Position numbers and translations under genes: made by a program
Assembly (NCBI RefSeq): GCF_004346685.1
Contig: NZ_SMCO01000001.1
Span: forward strand, 62,001 to 126,000
Length of the DNA: 64,000 nt
Reading direction: 5' to 3'
Source: Sulfurirhabdus autotrophica
GTDB taxonomy: Bacteria; Pseudomonadota; Gammaproteobacteria; Burkholderiales; SMCO01
The notes under the pieces: generated by a model
Told to the model about the DNA's origin: nothing
What the model saw: the letters and a program-made list of their open reading frames with translations, nothing else
Databases searched by the model: none
Shown here: piece after piece, positions 21,174-29,786 of the stretch
Position numbering within the stretch: the first letter of the stretch is position 1
Layout: each line of letters starts with the position of its first letter

Positions 21174-21229
21174 ATCAATTTATAACGTTAACCAATCTAT
21201 GCTGTTTTAGATTTGTTAACGTAGTAGCG

Positions 21230-22099
21230 TTAAAAAGTAGGAACATATACCTTAAAACCATGACTTTGAAGCAAGTTAACCGTTGGGTTAACGCACTGGG
21301 CAACAAACTCTTTTCGAATGGGATTGTTGCGTGCCAATGTTTGCCATTCAATCCCTGGAGTAAGCCCGGCAAGTTCATATATTTCTGGTTTTGGAAGGTA
21401 AAATGTTCGGACAAATTGCTTGATCAGTAGATTGGCTACTGGTGTAAGCAATCGTTTTTTTATGAAGTTAGTGGTGCTCAAGTTGGCTTCAAGCGCGCTT
21501 CTTGCATGGGCGATATGCCGTGCTTCATCAATAATATGCAAAGTGCACATTTGCTTGATAAGTGGATTAAGAGAATTGTCACCATAGACACGTACATGAC
21601 GGTTAAGCTTATCCGGGATTTCCTCACCAATCACTACAGCCAACCAGAATAAGGTTGTGTTAACAGGTGCGTGACGTCCCATAAAATCTGCAAAACGTGG
21701 ACGTTGTTGCCATATACCTGGTAAATGCAACCCACTTTTCTCCATCAGTTTCAAAAACATCAAACTATGCCCGGCTTCTTCTCGAATTTCATGCAAATAA
21801 TAAGCATGCTCAGCCAATGCATGGGTTTTTTTCAGATTTTTACCCAAACGTTCAACAAAAATCGCTTCAAGCCACAGACCCGCTTGAATAAATCCAGTAA
21901 ATTCGTACTGAGATAAACGTTTTTTTGTTTGCTCAGGCAAGGCTTCAAATTCCGCAACACCATGTAATGAAATTGCAGACTGTGGCAACCAGTAGTCAGA
22001 CGTGTTCAGACTTGACCAGTCCAAGTGGGACAAAGGGTCATGATAAGGACTGCTATTTGTGCTGAGTTGTTCTAAAAGAGAGAGTTCTGCATGCGCCAT
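21230..22099 (-). CDS. AurF-like diiron oxygenase
   Basis: A 289-residue helical protein that matches the AurF (p-aminobenzoate N-oxygenase) family. The ligand spacing of that family is visible: E108-x2-H111 (EEAGH), E159/E160 (VIGEE), H188, then E192-x2-H195 (DEARH), with E78 as the probable first ligand. AurF oxidises aryl amines to nitro compounds, but most members have unknown substrates and may act on lipids or other amines. There is no biosynthetic cluster around it, so it is not obviously a natural-product enzyme. It lies alone on the minus strand, convergent with the MBL-fold gene and divergent from tRNA-Ser(GGA). Confidence 0.8.
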   Translation of the reverse strand: MAHAELSLLEQLSTNSSPYHDPLSHLDWSSLNTSDYWLPQSAISLHGVAEFEALPEQTKKRLSQYEFTGFIQAGLWLEAIFVERLGKNLKKTHALAEHAYYLHEIREEAGHSLMFLKLMEKSGLHLPGIWQQRPRFADFMGRHAPVNTTLFWLAVVIGEEIPDKLNRHVRVYGDNSLNPLIKQMCTLHIIDEARHIAHARSALEANLSTTNFIKKRLLTPVANLLIKQFVRTFYLPKPEIYELAGLTPGIEWQTLARNNPIRKEFVAQCVNPTVNLLQSHGFKVYVPTF

Positions 22100-22318
22100 A
22101 TGTCAGATTTACGCTAAGCCTTAATCTGGTGCAATTGATTAATTAAGGAAATCAATCAAAAGCTAAATTAGAGAACTATAATAATATCACAACCACGCTA
22201 TAGTTCGGAGTATAGATAATGTCTGGCTTGGCGTTGAAAATTGTTTATCATTGATAATTCTGATTATTTCATAATAGCGAATAGAAAAAGTTGCTTCAAA
22301 CAGACATCTGGTTTATTC

Positions 22319-22346
22319 TTCACATCCTTTGATTTTGTGGTATTTT
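22319..22346 (+). promoter_or_regulatory. Promoter of tRNA-Ser(GGA)
   Basis: TTCACA at 22319-22324 (five of six -35 bases) and TATTTT at 22341-22346 are separated by 16 bases. The expected start is about 18 bases before the mature tRNA at 22372. Confidence 0.5.
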
Positions 22347-22371
22347 AACAATCACAAAGTTATCAGTTTCC

Positions 22372-22462
22372 GGAGAGGTGGATGAGCGGTTTAAGTCGCA
22401 CGCCTGGAAAGCGTGTTTAGGGTAATACCCTAACGCGGGTTCGAATCCCGCCCTCTCCGCCA
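22372..22462 (+). tRNA. tRNA-Ser, anticodon GGA
   Basis: A 91-base tRNA with encoded CCA. The acceptor arm is GGAGAGG / CCTCTCC with discriminator G, the anticodon stem CACGC / GCGTG encloses CTGGAAA (anticodon GGA, reading UCC and UCU), the variable arm TAGGGTAATACCCTA is a long hairpin, and the T arm is CGGG-TTCGAAT-CCCG. The gene is followed by an orphan ParB-like gene and low-conservation genes, a usual setting for remnants of elements that integrated at tRNA genes, but I found no repeated tRNA 3' end. Confidence 0.97.
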
Positions 22463-22766
22463 TAATGATTTAGTTTTTAATACATTTAAGCTCGACGAGT
22501 GATTATTGGTAAAATAATCTGATTTCTCTAATACCCATTCGGTTTTCATCCGCATTACTAAGCCCATTCTTGCAAGTTTCCTAAAACAATTCATCAAAAT
22601 CTAGTATGTTGCGCGCAGTCGCAATTCGGATTCTATACGTATGATTTAGGGTGTTAAAATCTAAAACCAATATGCGGCTTTGAAAAGCCTACAGCTAATT
22701 TGAGAAACTGAATGTTTTGTTCTCAGCGAAGCGAAAAGTGGTACAGCAACCAGGAATGTATTAATT
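22463..22766. other. Intergenic region after tRNA-Ser(GGA)
   Basis: 304 AT-rich bases without a credible gene. A weak hairpin GATTATT / AATAATC (22501-22519) may be a processing or termination site for the tRNA. The open frame at 22712-22894 is out of frame with the ParB-like gene and has no support. Confidence 0.4.
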
Positions 22767-23654
22767 ATGAAAATTCACCCAATAGCAGAAATATTTCCAA
22801 GAATTTTTGGTGCGGATTTTGTCGCTCTCAAAGAAGATATTCGCAAAAATGGACTACTCGAAGCGATCTGGACATACCAGGGGGAGATCATTGAAGGGCG
22901 TAACAGGTATTACGCCTGCGGTGAAACCGGAGTTGAGCCGCAATTCCGCGAATACACGGGCGATGACCCTTTGGGCTTTACTATATCGCTAAACTTGACT
23001 CGGCGACATTTGACAGATGGCCAGCGGCAAATGGTAGGGGCTGCAATTGCTAAAATTGAGCAAGAGCAGAAGCAGGATGAAACGACTATTGGTGCTTCTC
23101 AGGAGAAGGTATCTAATTTGTTGAATACCAGTGTGCATGGTATTCAACGGGCAAAAGGTATCTTGCATGAAGGCACGCCAGAACTGATTGAGGCAGTAAA
23201 GTCAGGAAAAGTTTCGGTCAGTGCAGCTTCTGTTGTTGCCACGCTACCAAAAGAAGAGCAGCAGCAAATTGTGGCAGCGGGAGAAGTAGCTAAAGCCGCG
23301 AAAAAAGTGAGGGGGGAGAAATCTCGTAAAATAAAAGCAATTGAAATTACGCCGGGATTTGCTGGTGATGAAAAATTCGTTGAATTGTCTGATGTACTGA
23401 TTGAGCTGGCCTCATCACGTAAGGAAATAGATGCCATTCATCTTCTGGTTACTGGTTTAACTGAAACAAATCTGGTGACAGAGATCGAGCCGTTGCAAAA
23501 TAAAGTTGCTCAATTTTCCGCTAAGCTGGATATGCAAATTGCACAACTAAATGTTGTGGTAAAACATACCTTACTTAATGCAAATCTGCTTGGTCAAATC
23601 CGTAATAAATTAGGGGTAAATACTAATAACGAGATTTTGGACGCGATAAAATAG
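22767..23654 (+). CDS. ParB/RepB-like nuclease-domain protein, orphan
   Basis: A 295-residue protein with an N-terminal ParB-like domain: HPIAEIFPRI (4-13), a GLLEAIWTYQGEIIEGRNRYYA stretch (about residues 28-49, the EGRNR box), then SLNLTRRHLTDGQRQM, which leads into the helix-turn-helix region (SQEKVSNLLNTSVHGIQRAKG). There is no ParA, no parS seen, and no plasmid gene beside it. Such stand-alone proteins are common on phages and genomic islands, where they may regulate transcription or modify DNA. The long helical C-terminus (about 200-295) probably dimerises. It lies 304 bases after tRNA-Ser(GGA), so a mobile origin is plausible. Confidence 0.78.
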   Translation: MKIHPIAEIFPRIFGADFVALKEDIRKNGLLEAIWTYQGEIIEGRNRYYACGETGVEPQFREYTGDDPLGFTISLNLTRRHLTDGQRQMVGAAIAKIEQEQKQDETTIGASQEKVSNLLNTSVHGIQRAKGILHEGTPELIEAVKSGKVSVSAASVVATLPKEEQQQIVAAGEVAKAAKKVRGEKSRKIKAIEITPGFAGDEKFVELSDVLIELASSRKEIDAIHLLVTGLTETNLVTEIEPLQNKVAQFSAKLDMQIAQLNVVVKHTLLNANLLGQIRNKLGVNTNNEILDAIK

Positions 23655-23723
23655 CAACCAGAGTTATGGATCATCACAATAGCTACAATTCAACAAATGG
23701 CTTGATATTCCTTGATGGTGCAT

Positions 23724-23855
23724 ATGTATGTAATTGAAAGATATGTTGAAGGCTTTAATGGATGCACGTTAGTGAAGGAAGGTAAAGCTGTAAATTCAAC
23801 GATACTTGAAATATCAAATCGATCTTCAGGTGTTATATCTGGAATGAATTTTTAA
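23724..23855 (+). CDS. Possible 43-residue small protein
   Basis: A short frame (MYVIERYVEGFNGCTLVKEG...) with no recognised family and no good ribosome-binding site. It stands in an otherwise empty 394-base region between the ParB-like gene and the secreted protein. The bases after it, 23856-24048, are AT-rich and hold nothing else I can name. It may be chance or the relic of a longer gene. Confidence 0.25.
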   Translation: MYVIERYVEGFNGCTLVKEGKAVNSTILEISNRSSGVISGMNF

Positions 23856-24048
23856 CCTTTTTCCTCAATTGGTTATAATTTCTTCATTATCTGGCTAGAG
23901 AATTTGTAAGTGCTGGGCAAGTGTTCGGCACGAGTAGGCTTGCTGCGAATTCCCTTTTAAAATTATAAATTTAGATGTAAAATTTGTTTGTCATGTTCAC
24001 GCAAATTCAGAATATATGACAATTCAACTATATCTTAAAGGGAATGAC

Positions 24049-24519
24049 ATGAATAAACGTATGGGAATGATATTGTCAGTTGTGGTAATGGCATCCAGCA
24101 TAAGCCACCAGGTAAACGCTGAATGTTTTGATCTTAAAGGTAAAGTGCTGTCGAGCAACATTAATGCAACAACACAACTTGGCACAATCGAGTTAATCGG
24201 GGCAGGGGGGGAGTTGGAAGGAGGAATTCTGGGTCAGATTACGAATAGTAATACTTCTTCATTACCAATAGTTACTTATCTTGATCATACTGTAGTTTTT
24301 CCTGGCAAGGGAGGGTTTGTCACGCGTAACGATGTTGCTCAACTTGAGCCTGTTCCTAACGATGCATGTACATTTAAGGCGAAGGAACAGTTAAATATAG
24401 TGATGGGTACAGGGAAGTTTAGCGGTGCGAGTGGAACTGGAACGGCAATTGGCACTGTTAATTTTTGTACCGGCACTAACAAGTTTTATCTTTCTGCCTC
24501 TGTTTGTACTAATCCCTAG
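24049..24519 (+). CDS. Secreted protein of unknown function
   Basis: A 156-residue protein with an N-terminal signal peptide (MNKRMGMILSVVVMASSISHQVNA, cleavage expected before ECFD). The mature part is rich in Gly, Thr and Ser and has four cysteines, which could form two disulfides. GTGKFSGASGTGTAIGTVN near the C-terminus looks like a beta-strand repeat of the barrel type seen in some secreted beta proteins, but I cannot name a family. ATG at 24049 follows AAAGGGA; a longer frame would begin 11 codons upstream without a signal-like start. It is isolated, between the ParB-like and pseudouridine synthase genes. Confidence 0.6.
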   Translation: MNKRMGMILSVVVMASSISHQVNAECFDLKGKVLSSNINATTQLGTIELIGAGGELEGGILGQITNSNTSSLPIVTYLDHTVVFPGKGGFVTRNDVAQLEPVPNDACTFKAKEQLNIVMGTGKFSGASGTGTAIGTVNFCTGTNKFYLSASVCTNP

Positions 24520-24629
24520 AACATTATCGGCTCGTGGAGATTTTGATTGAAGCGAGCGCAGATAATTGTATGTTGGCAATATATAATCGATACAATATTC
24601 AGATTGTTGCCAATTATTGCTCTTAAGTT

Positions 24630-25352
24630 ATGACTGATTCCATCCGCCTTGCCAAACGTATTGCAGAGATGCTCCCTTGTTCTCGTCGAGAAGCCGAACA
24701 ATACATTGAAGGGGGATGGGTTAGCGTAGATGGCGTTGTGATTGAAGAGCAGGGGTTCAGAGTGTTGCCTCAGCAGCAGATTGCTCTATTGCCTCAAGCA
24801 ACCCTTGCTCCAATCGAGCCTGTAACCATCCTTTTTAATAAACAGCCGGGTTATCCTTCCGCTCCCACAACTTCCATTGATGCGCTTATTACCCCAGAAA
24901 ATCGTGCTTCTGATGATCGTTCTGGCAAACAGTTTCTGAAACGACATCTTACAGGTTTGAATCTAGTTCTGCCTCTGGATACACAGGCTGGTGGACTGCT
25001 GGTTTTTACTCAAGAGTGGCAGATTGCTAGAAAACTAACGGATGATTCAGCTAAAGTAGAACAGGAATGCATTGTAGAAGTCGCTGGAGAATTGATGCCT
25101 GATGGACTTAAATTGCTTAATCATGGACTTAGCATGAATGGAAAACCGCTCCCTGCTATGAAAGTGAGTTGGCAAAATGAGACCAGATTGCGTTTTGCAT
25201 TTAAGGCATTGCAAAGCAATCAAATAGTACGTATCTGTGAAATGGTTGGATTGAAAGTAGTAGCCATTAAGCGTATTCGTATTGGGCGAGTGCCCATGTC
25301 TGGTTTACAGGTTGGACGATGGCGATATTTACTACCGTATGAGCAATTTTGA
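24630..25352 (+). CDS. RsuA/RluF-family pseudouridine synthase, divergent
   Basis: A 240-residue protein with an N-terminal S4 RNA-binding domain (IRLAKRIAEMLPCSRREAEQYIEGGWVSVDG) and a RsuA/RluB/RluE/RluF-type catalytic domain. The catalytic aspartate is in LPLDTQAGGLLVFTQ; the usual motif is (R)LDxxTxGLLLLT, so the Arg is replaced by Pro. The C-terminal EMVGLKVVAIKRIRIG corresponds to the usual FxxxGxxVxxLxRxxxG segment. The target is probably rRNA or tRNA uridine; RluF is the nearest by memory, but the divergence is large. It is separate from the canonical RluB at 40053. Confidence 0.75.
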   Translation: MTDSIRLAKRIAEMLPCSRREAEQYIEGGWVSVDGVVIEEQGFRVLPQQQIALLPQATLAPIEPVTILFNKQPGYPSAPTTSIDALITPENRASDDRSGKQFLKRHLTGLNLVLPLDTQAGGLLVFTQEWQIARKLTDDSAKVEQECIVEVAGELMPDGLKLLNHGLSMNGKPLPAMKVSWQNETRLRFAFKALQSNQIVRICEMVGLKVVAIKRIRIGRVPMSGLQVGRWRYLLPYEQF

Positions 25353-25367
25353 GTTCTTAGAACTCAA
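25349..25367 (+). terminator. Short palindrome at the end of the pseudouridine synthase
   Basis: TTGAGTTC and GAACTCAA form an 8-bp hairpin with a three-base loop, overlapping the stop codon at 25350-25352. There is no T-tract after it, so termination is uncertain. Confidence 0.3.
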
Positions 25368-25484
25368 GGTGATATTCGTTATATAGTCTGGAAATGTGTT
25401 GCGAAAAATGAGAGGCACGCCAATCAGCTTCAGATATAGGGTGCCTCGTTCAATCTCAGTATAAATTACTTAGCCCGTCAAGAT

Positions 25485-25778
25485 TTATTGCAGGCTGCGT
25501 TCAGCTTCTTCGTCAATTAATCCCAACTCTGAAAAATCTGCATTTAACAGTACATTGTCGTCAGAAAACTGATCGGGTGCGACTATGGCAAGTATGCGCG
25601 CCATTCTGTTATTGCAGGGAAATACCCTCTGTTTGTCAACGTAAATTACGGCATCGTCAAAGTCATCATTCAAAAAAGGCATGCCATCAGCCAGTTTTAC
25701 TAAAATCTTGCCTTGATGCTCATTTAAATGGAAAAGCGTGACCAGATCGATTTTCTGTGTTTGTAGTTGGTTTATCAT
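25485..25778 (-). CDS. Hypothetical acidic protein, 97 residues
   Basis: A small acidic protein (MINQLQTQKIDLVTLFHLNEHQ...) with no recognised domain, no signal peptide and no membrane segment. A Shine-Dalgarno-like GGGAG lies eight bases before the ATG, which supports translation. It is alone, convergent with the pseudouridine synthase and followed upstream by a long gene-poor stretch. I can assign no function. Confidence 0.55.
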   Translation of the reverse strand: MINQLQTQKIDLVTLFHLNEHQGKILVKLADGMPFLNDDFDDAVIYVDKQRVFPCNNRMARILAIVAPDQFSDDNVLLNADFSELGLIDEEAERSLQ

Positions 25779-26242
25779 CGCTTTGTTCTCCCGTCAAAAT
25801 TGCTTGGATTAACTAAATTTATTTACATTTTCTAGGTTGGGATTGAATAGCGAAATTCAAGTGCTACGTCTTCACTATACAGTTAGTTGGTGGAAAATAA
25901 TATTGGGGCAATGAGTATGGTTATTTTCATTAATATTTTCAGGGTAGATGTTCAAGGCGGCAGGTAAAGCAACAACAAGCGTTTTATTAAAAACATCCAG
26001 TAGTCTGTTTGCGAGCTGAAGGTGAGACTCGTACGAGTGAATATTGATTCATCTTGATTGAATACGTGTTGTATTACACCCGGAAAAAGCTTGTCATCCC
26101 CCATATTTAAAGGGATTTTGTAATTTTTTTTGTTTTTTTTTAAAATGTTTGTTATTTTAATTTATGATTTAGAATCAATTGGATATGTTTGATTTTGTAG
26201 TGAGTGACGCAGTTTTTATAGGATTTCTGTACGGTGGGGTAG
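25779..26242. other. Gene-poor AT-rich region
   Basis: 464 bases without a credible open frame. The end is strongly AT-rich, with runs of T around 26118-26140. I see no RNA gene or repeat in it; the first part presumably holds the promoter of the small gene at 25778. Confidence 0.4.
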
Positions 26243-26270
26243 TTGCATTTGCCCGATAGCACAGTATTAT
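26243..26270 (+). promoter_or_regulatory. Promoter of the HU gene
   Basis: TTGCAT (26243-26248) and TATTAT (26265-26270) with a 16-base spacer, 57 bases before the ATG. A strong ribosome-binding site AAGGAG follows at 26314-26319. Both fit a highly expressed gene. Confidence 0.6.
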
Positions 26271-26326
26271 TAAGGGCAGCGCTTATGGATATAGGCGTTT
26301 ATCCCACTTACAAGAAGGAGATTTGA

Positions 26327-26617
26327 ATGAATAAATCCGAGCTTATCGACGCTATTGCAGCGAAGGTTCCAGATGTTTCTAAACGTGCAATTGGTGATGT
26401 AGTTGGTGCATTTACTGAAAGCGTGTCAGATGCTCTTAAGAAAGGTGATAGCGTAACTTTGGTTGGTTTTGGCGCTTTCAAAACTGGCAAACGTGAAGCT
26501 CGCACTGGTCGTAACCCACGTACTGGCGCTGAGATTAAAATCCCAGCAGCAGTTGTGCCAAAGTTCTCACCAGGTCAAGGCCTGAAAGACGCTGTAAATA
26601 AAACCAAGAAAAAATAA
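26327..26617 (+). CDS. hupB: DNA-binding protein HU-beta
   Basis: Nucleoid protein of 96 residues, binding and bending DNA without strong sequence preference. [13 protein letters not shown] starts the family pattern, [21 protein letters not shown] contains the DNA-binding arm with R-N-P at the tip (about 65-68), and the C-terminus ends in a lysine run (NKTKKK). It has its own promoter upstream and a strong terminator downstream, so it is monocistronic. HU rather than IHF is indicated by the lack of IHF-specific sequence around the arm. Confidence 0.97.
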   Translation: MNKSELIDAIAAKVPDVSKRAIGDVVGAFTESVSDALKKGDSVTLVGFGAFKTGKREARTGRNPRTGAEIKIPAAVVPKFSPGQGLKDAVNKTKKK

Positions 26618-26678
26618 GCTTTTTGTGAGGTAAGGTTGGTTCTTCACTGAATCGCCTTCCTTCTAGTATCAGATTCCT

Positions 26679-26722
26679 GGCTTTTCATCCACCGGATAGG
26701 TGGATGAAAAGCCAATTTTTTT
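26679..26722 (+). terminator. Rho-independent terminator of the HU gene
   Basis: A perfect 15-bp stem (26679-26693 with 26699-26713) with a GGATA loop is followed by AATTTTTTT. It lies 61 bases after the hupB stop. Confidence 0.93.
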
Positions 26723-26851
26723 GTCTGTCATTTATTATTGATTTGAGACTGTCGCTAGAAATTTTACGATGTTGGTAACAGCAGAGAACTGCAGTAAAAC
26801 GGGAAATTGATCGTGGATTGTTTTAAATTAAATGGATTGGGTTTTTTAATT

Positions 26852-27085
26852 CTATAGTCCAATCAGTTCAGCATGCACGCCTTTTTTCTGCACTCTATCT
26901 ATAATGTCTTTAGCCTGGAGGGCGTTGGTGTTATATCCTACAAACATGAGATGAGACTTTTCCAAAGAAAATCCTACTGATACGACCCCTTCCAAGTGGC
27001 GAATATACTCCACTAAATCTGCTTTACTTCCTTCGTTTAATGATTCATCTATGTGAACTTCAATGTCTACGATATGGTTGCTCAT
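26852..27085 (-). CDS. Small ferredoxin-like-fold protein without metal-binding cysteines
   Basis: A 77-residue protein whose alternating pattern (IVDIEVHIDE, then helix, VVSVGFS, HLMFVGYN, helix, VHAELIGL) fits a beta-alpha-beta-beta-alpha-beta fold like heavy-metal-associated domains. The CxxC metal motif is absent: there is no cysteine at all, so it should not carry copper. A strong ribosome-binding site (AAGGAGA) precedes the ATG. It precedes the AI-2E-type gene in opposite order on the same strand, 153 bases away. Function is unknown. Confidence 0.6.
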   Translation of the reverse strand: MSNHIVDIEVHIDESLNEGSKADLVEYIRHLEGVVSVGFSLEKSHLMFVGYNTNALQAKDIIDRVQKKGVHAELIGL

Positions 27086-27238
27086 GTCAGGTCTCCTTCT
27101 ATGTTTTGAACTGGCGGTTTAGCCAGAACATATTCATGGATTTCTCTTATGTATAAACTAAGAATAGGATATGCATGACACAAAGCAAAGGATCCATTAT
27201 TAAGTTATGAAAAATTTGCTGAGTAAACGAATGCAGCA

Positions 27239-28258
27239 TTAAATTAATTTTTGGCTTGAAAGCTCGTCTTTCAGGTATGCGTAATAAATAGGCGCAGCTA
27301 TGACACCACTTAAGCCAAATACGGATTCCATAGCCAACATGGCTAACAATAATTCCCATGCATGGGCTTTTATTTGGGTACCCACTATTTTTGCGTTAAG
27401 AAAGTATTCTAGTTTGTGAATGACTACTAAAAAAACCAGTGAAACTGTTGCAGCTTTGAGTGAAAAACTCAGGCTGACGATGATTATTATGGCATTTGAA
27501 ATCAGATTTCCTACAACCGGTAGCAAACCCAGTAAAAAAGTAAGTGCCACCATGGTTTTTACCAGAGGGAGATGAATATCAACGAGAGGCAATGCAACGG
27601 CTAGATAAAGCCAAGTTAAAAAAGCATTGATCGCAGCAATTCTTACCTGAGCAAATACAACCCGACGAAAAGCATTGGCAAATTTGATGGAACGTTCTGT
27701 CAACGCTGCGGACAATGGACGCAAGACCGTTCCGTTTCGTACCTCGTAAAGTGAAATGAGCATACCTAGTATCAAGCCGACCAATATATGAGCCCCGGCT
27801 ATGATGGCATCCTTTCCAATGGTTTTTGCTTCAGTAGCATGTTCGCGCAACCACGTTACAATGATAAGTTGCAAACCTTCCGCATTGGCTGGTATGTACC
27901 CAACAACCCATGCAGGTAAAGTCGTTTTTGATCCTTCCAGTATTTCCGCCATTTTCTGTAGCAACACGGATAGATTACCCATGTCTGAGTGAAAAAATGT
28001 AGCTATACCTACAATTGCGGCAATGATGGTAGACACAATGATTGTGGCGAGCAATGCAATTGCTATTAGTTTAGGCTTGGTACCTTGCAGTTGTTTGATG
28101 TGAATGCGAGCTGCAACGATATGTACAAGTTCATGTACTAACAAACCGGCCAGTAACGCTGGCAGCAAATGCGTTGCCAGGACAAATATCAGTGCAAGTC
28201 CGGAGATTACCCAGGCAGTGACATTTAATCGAAAAGCAAAGGTTTCTGTAGATGGCAA
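27239..28258 (-). CDS. AI-2E-type membrane transporter
   Basis: A 339-residue integral membrane protein of the AI-2 exporter-like (PerM/TqsA) family. Helix pairs near 10-45 and 65-85, a loop region near 90-140, and a C-terminal block of helices near 205-330 (GLLPVVGNLISNAII, VFLVVIHKLEYFLNAKIVGTQI, AWELLLAMLAM) are the usual layout. Family members export autoinducer-2 or act as Na+/H+ antiporters; the sequence does not tell which. An ATG at 28258 is used. The gene stands alone. Confidence 0.82.
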   Translation of the reverse strand: MPSTETFAFRLNVTAWVISGLALIFVLATHLLPALLAGLLVHELVHIVAARIHIKQLQGTKPKLIAIALLATIIVSTIIAAIVGIATFFHSDMGNLSVLLQKMAEILEGSKTTLPAWVVGYIPANAEGLQLIIVTWLREHATEAKTIGKDAIIAGAHILVGLILGMLISLYEVRNGTVLRPLSAALTERSIKFANAFRRVVFAQVRIAAINAFLTWLYLAVALPLVDIHLPLVKTMVALTFLLGLLPVVGNLISNAIIIIVSLSFSLKAATVSLVFLVVIHKLEYFLNAKIVGTQIKAHAWELLLAMLAMESVFGLSGVIAAPIYYAYLKDELSSQKLI

Positions 28259-28498
28259 AATAAGGCTCCAGGTGATTTCATTGAAGTGATTTAATATTTG
28301 TTGTGCAATTCATGTCTGTGCTTTGGCAGTGAGTTATTATTCTTATTTCAGAGCAACAGAGCATGGTTTAGTAGATCAAGAGCATATCTTATTTACTGCT
28401 AAAGCCAAATAGTTTGAAGGTTTAAATTTTAAGCTATTTGTAGCCAGATAACCTTTAACCATTCAATTTAAGGTTTCAGAACAGTCAGCATTATTCAT

Positions 28499-29674
28499 AT
28501 GATAAAAATTGCAAATCGACATTTTCTTGTCTTCATCTCCATCGTAGGCGGATTGGCAATACTCAGCTCGACCATGTCGAAAACACCTGTGCTGCCACTG
28601 TTTTCTCATTATTTGGGAGCAACGCCAGCTGAAATTGGCTGGATTGTGATGGCATCGACTATCCCCGGAATTTTGATCAGCTTCCCAGCAGGCGTTTTAT
28701 CAGATTTATTGGGAAAGAGAGTTGTTATTCTCGCGTCACTCTTTATTTTTGCGACGGCACCATTTGCTTATCTGCTAGTGACTGAAGTGTGGGAATTAAT
28801 TGCAGTACGCTTCTATCACGGATTTGCTACTGCAATTTTCGGTACGGTAGCGAGCGCGGCTATTGCAGAAAGATACGTTAAAGATCGTGCGCAAAAAATG
28901 TCGGCCTTTTCTTCTGCGACGATTGTTGGCCGATCAGTTGCCCCTTTTTTGGGGGGGGTACTCATATCCCTGGCCAGTTTTGAGATGGTTTTCTGGGCAT
29001 GTGGCATTAGTGCATTGTTGGCTCTGATACTCGGTATGATGCTTCCGGGAGAACATAAAGCAACCTTGACAACGCAAGCGCGCCCCTCTGTTATTGACGG
29101 TCTTAAAGCTGTGTTAAAAGATCGTTATATTATGGCAACCAGTATGGTGGAGGCATCTCAGTATCTTGTTTTTGGAGCAATTGAAGCATTTTTGGCCTTG
29201 TTTGAAGCTTCTTTGGGTTTTCCTGCTTGGGAGATTGGCATTATTCTCGGTGTGCAGTTAGTCAGTATTATTTTTGTAAAACCGTTAATGGGGTCAGTAT
29301 CTGACAAGGTAGGGCGAGAATATGTGATTATTCCTGGCTTATTGCTAGCAGGCTTGAGTGTTTTGAGTTTGCCTTACTTTTCCAGTTTGGCGGGTTTGAC
29401 AATAGTCAGCGCAATATTTGGTATTGGTTTTGCTTCGGTGACTTCCTCTACTTCCGCTTTGGTGGCAGATTTGACTAAAAACCAAACGTATGGCTCATCA
29501 ATGGGGGTATTGAGGACGGTGATGGATATAGGTCAGTCTGTTGGACCTGTTTTAACAGGATGGATGGTTGGTCGATATGGCTACGTAACAGCCTTTGCAA
29601 TTTTAGCTGGAATACTTACAACAGCGGCTGTGTTATTTGGTTACGCATCAGTCAAATATAGAAGACTGGAATAG
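28499..29674 (+). CDS. Major facilitator superfamily transporter
   Basis: A 391-residue protein with twelve predicted helices. The A-motif loop between helices 2 and 3 is PAGVLSDLLGKRVV (about 62-75), and the corresponding second-half loop is PLMGSVSDKVGREYVI. AERYVKDRAQKMSAFSSA after helix 4 resembles drug/multidrug carriers. No substrate can be deduced and no regulator is adjacent. There is no clear ribosome-binding site before the ATG at 28499. Confidence 0.85.
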   Translation: MIKIANRHFLVFISIVGGLAILSSTMSKTPVLPLFSHYLGATPAEIGWIVMASTIPGILISFPAGVLSDLLGKRVVILASLFIFATAPFAYLLVTEVWELIAVRFYHGFATAIFGTVASAAIAERYVKDRAQKMSAFSSATIVGRSVAPFLGGVLISLASFEMVFWACGISALLALILGMMLPGEHKATLTTQARPSVIDGLKAVLKDRYIMATSMVEASQYLVFGAIEAFLALFEASLGFPAWEIGIILGVQLVSIIFVKPLMGSVSDKVGREYVIIPGLLLAGLSVLSLPYFSSLAGLTIVSAIFGIGFASVTSSTSALVADLTKNQTYGSSMGVLRTVMDIGQSVGPVLTGWMVGRYGYVTAFAILAGILTTAAVLFGYASVKYRRLE

Positions 29675-29786
29675 GGCCGTATGTTTGCGCTCTAATTCAG
29701 CGTGTGAACTTTATTAAAAGGTTAGCGTTTGTTTGCAATAAATTACATTAATTATTTTTAATAACATATTGTTATTAATGTACATT

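Noticed and set aside
19193-22462. The two tRNA-Ser genes as repeated attachment sites of an island
   Set aside because: They have different anticodons and differ in the arms and discriminator; they only share class features, and no integrase lies between them.
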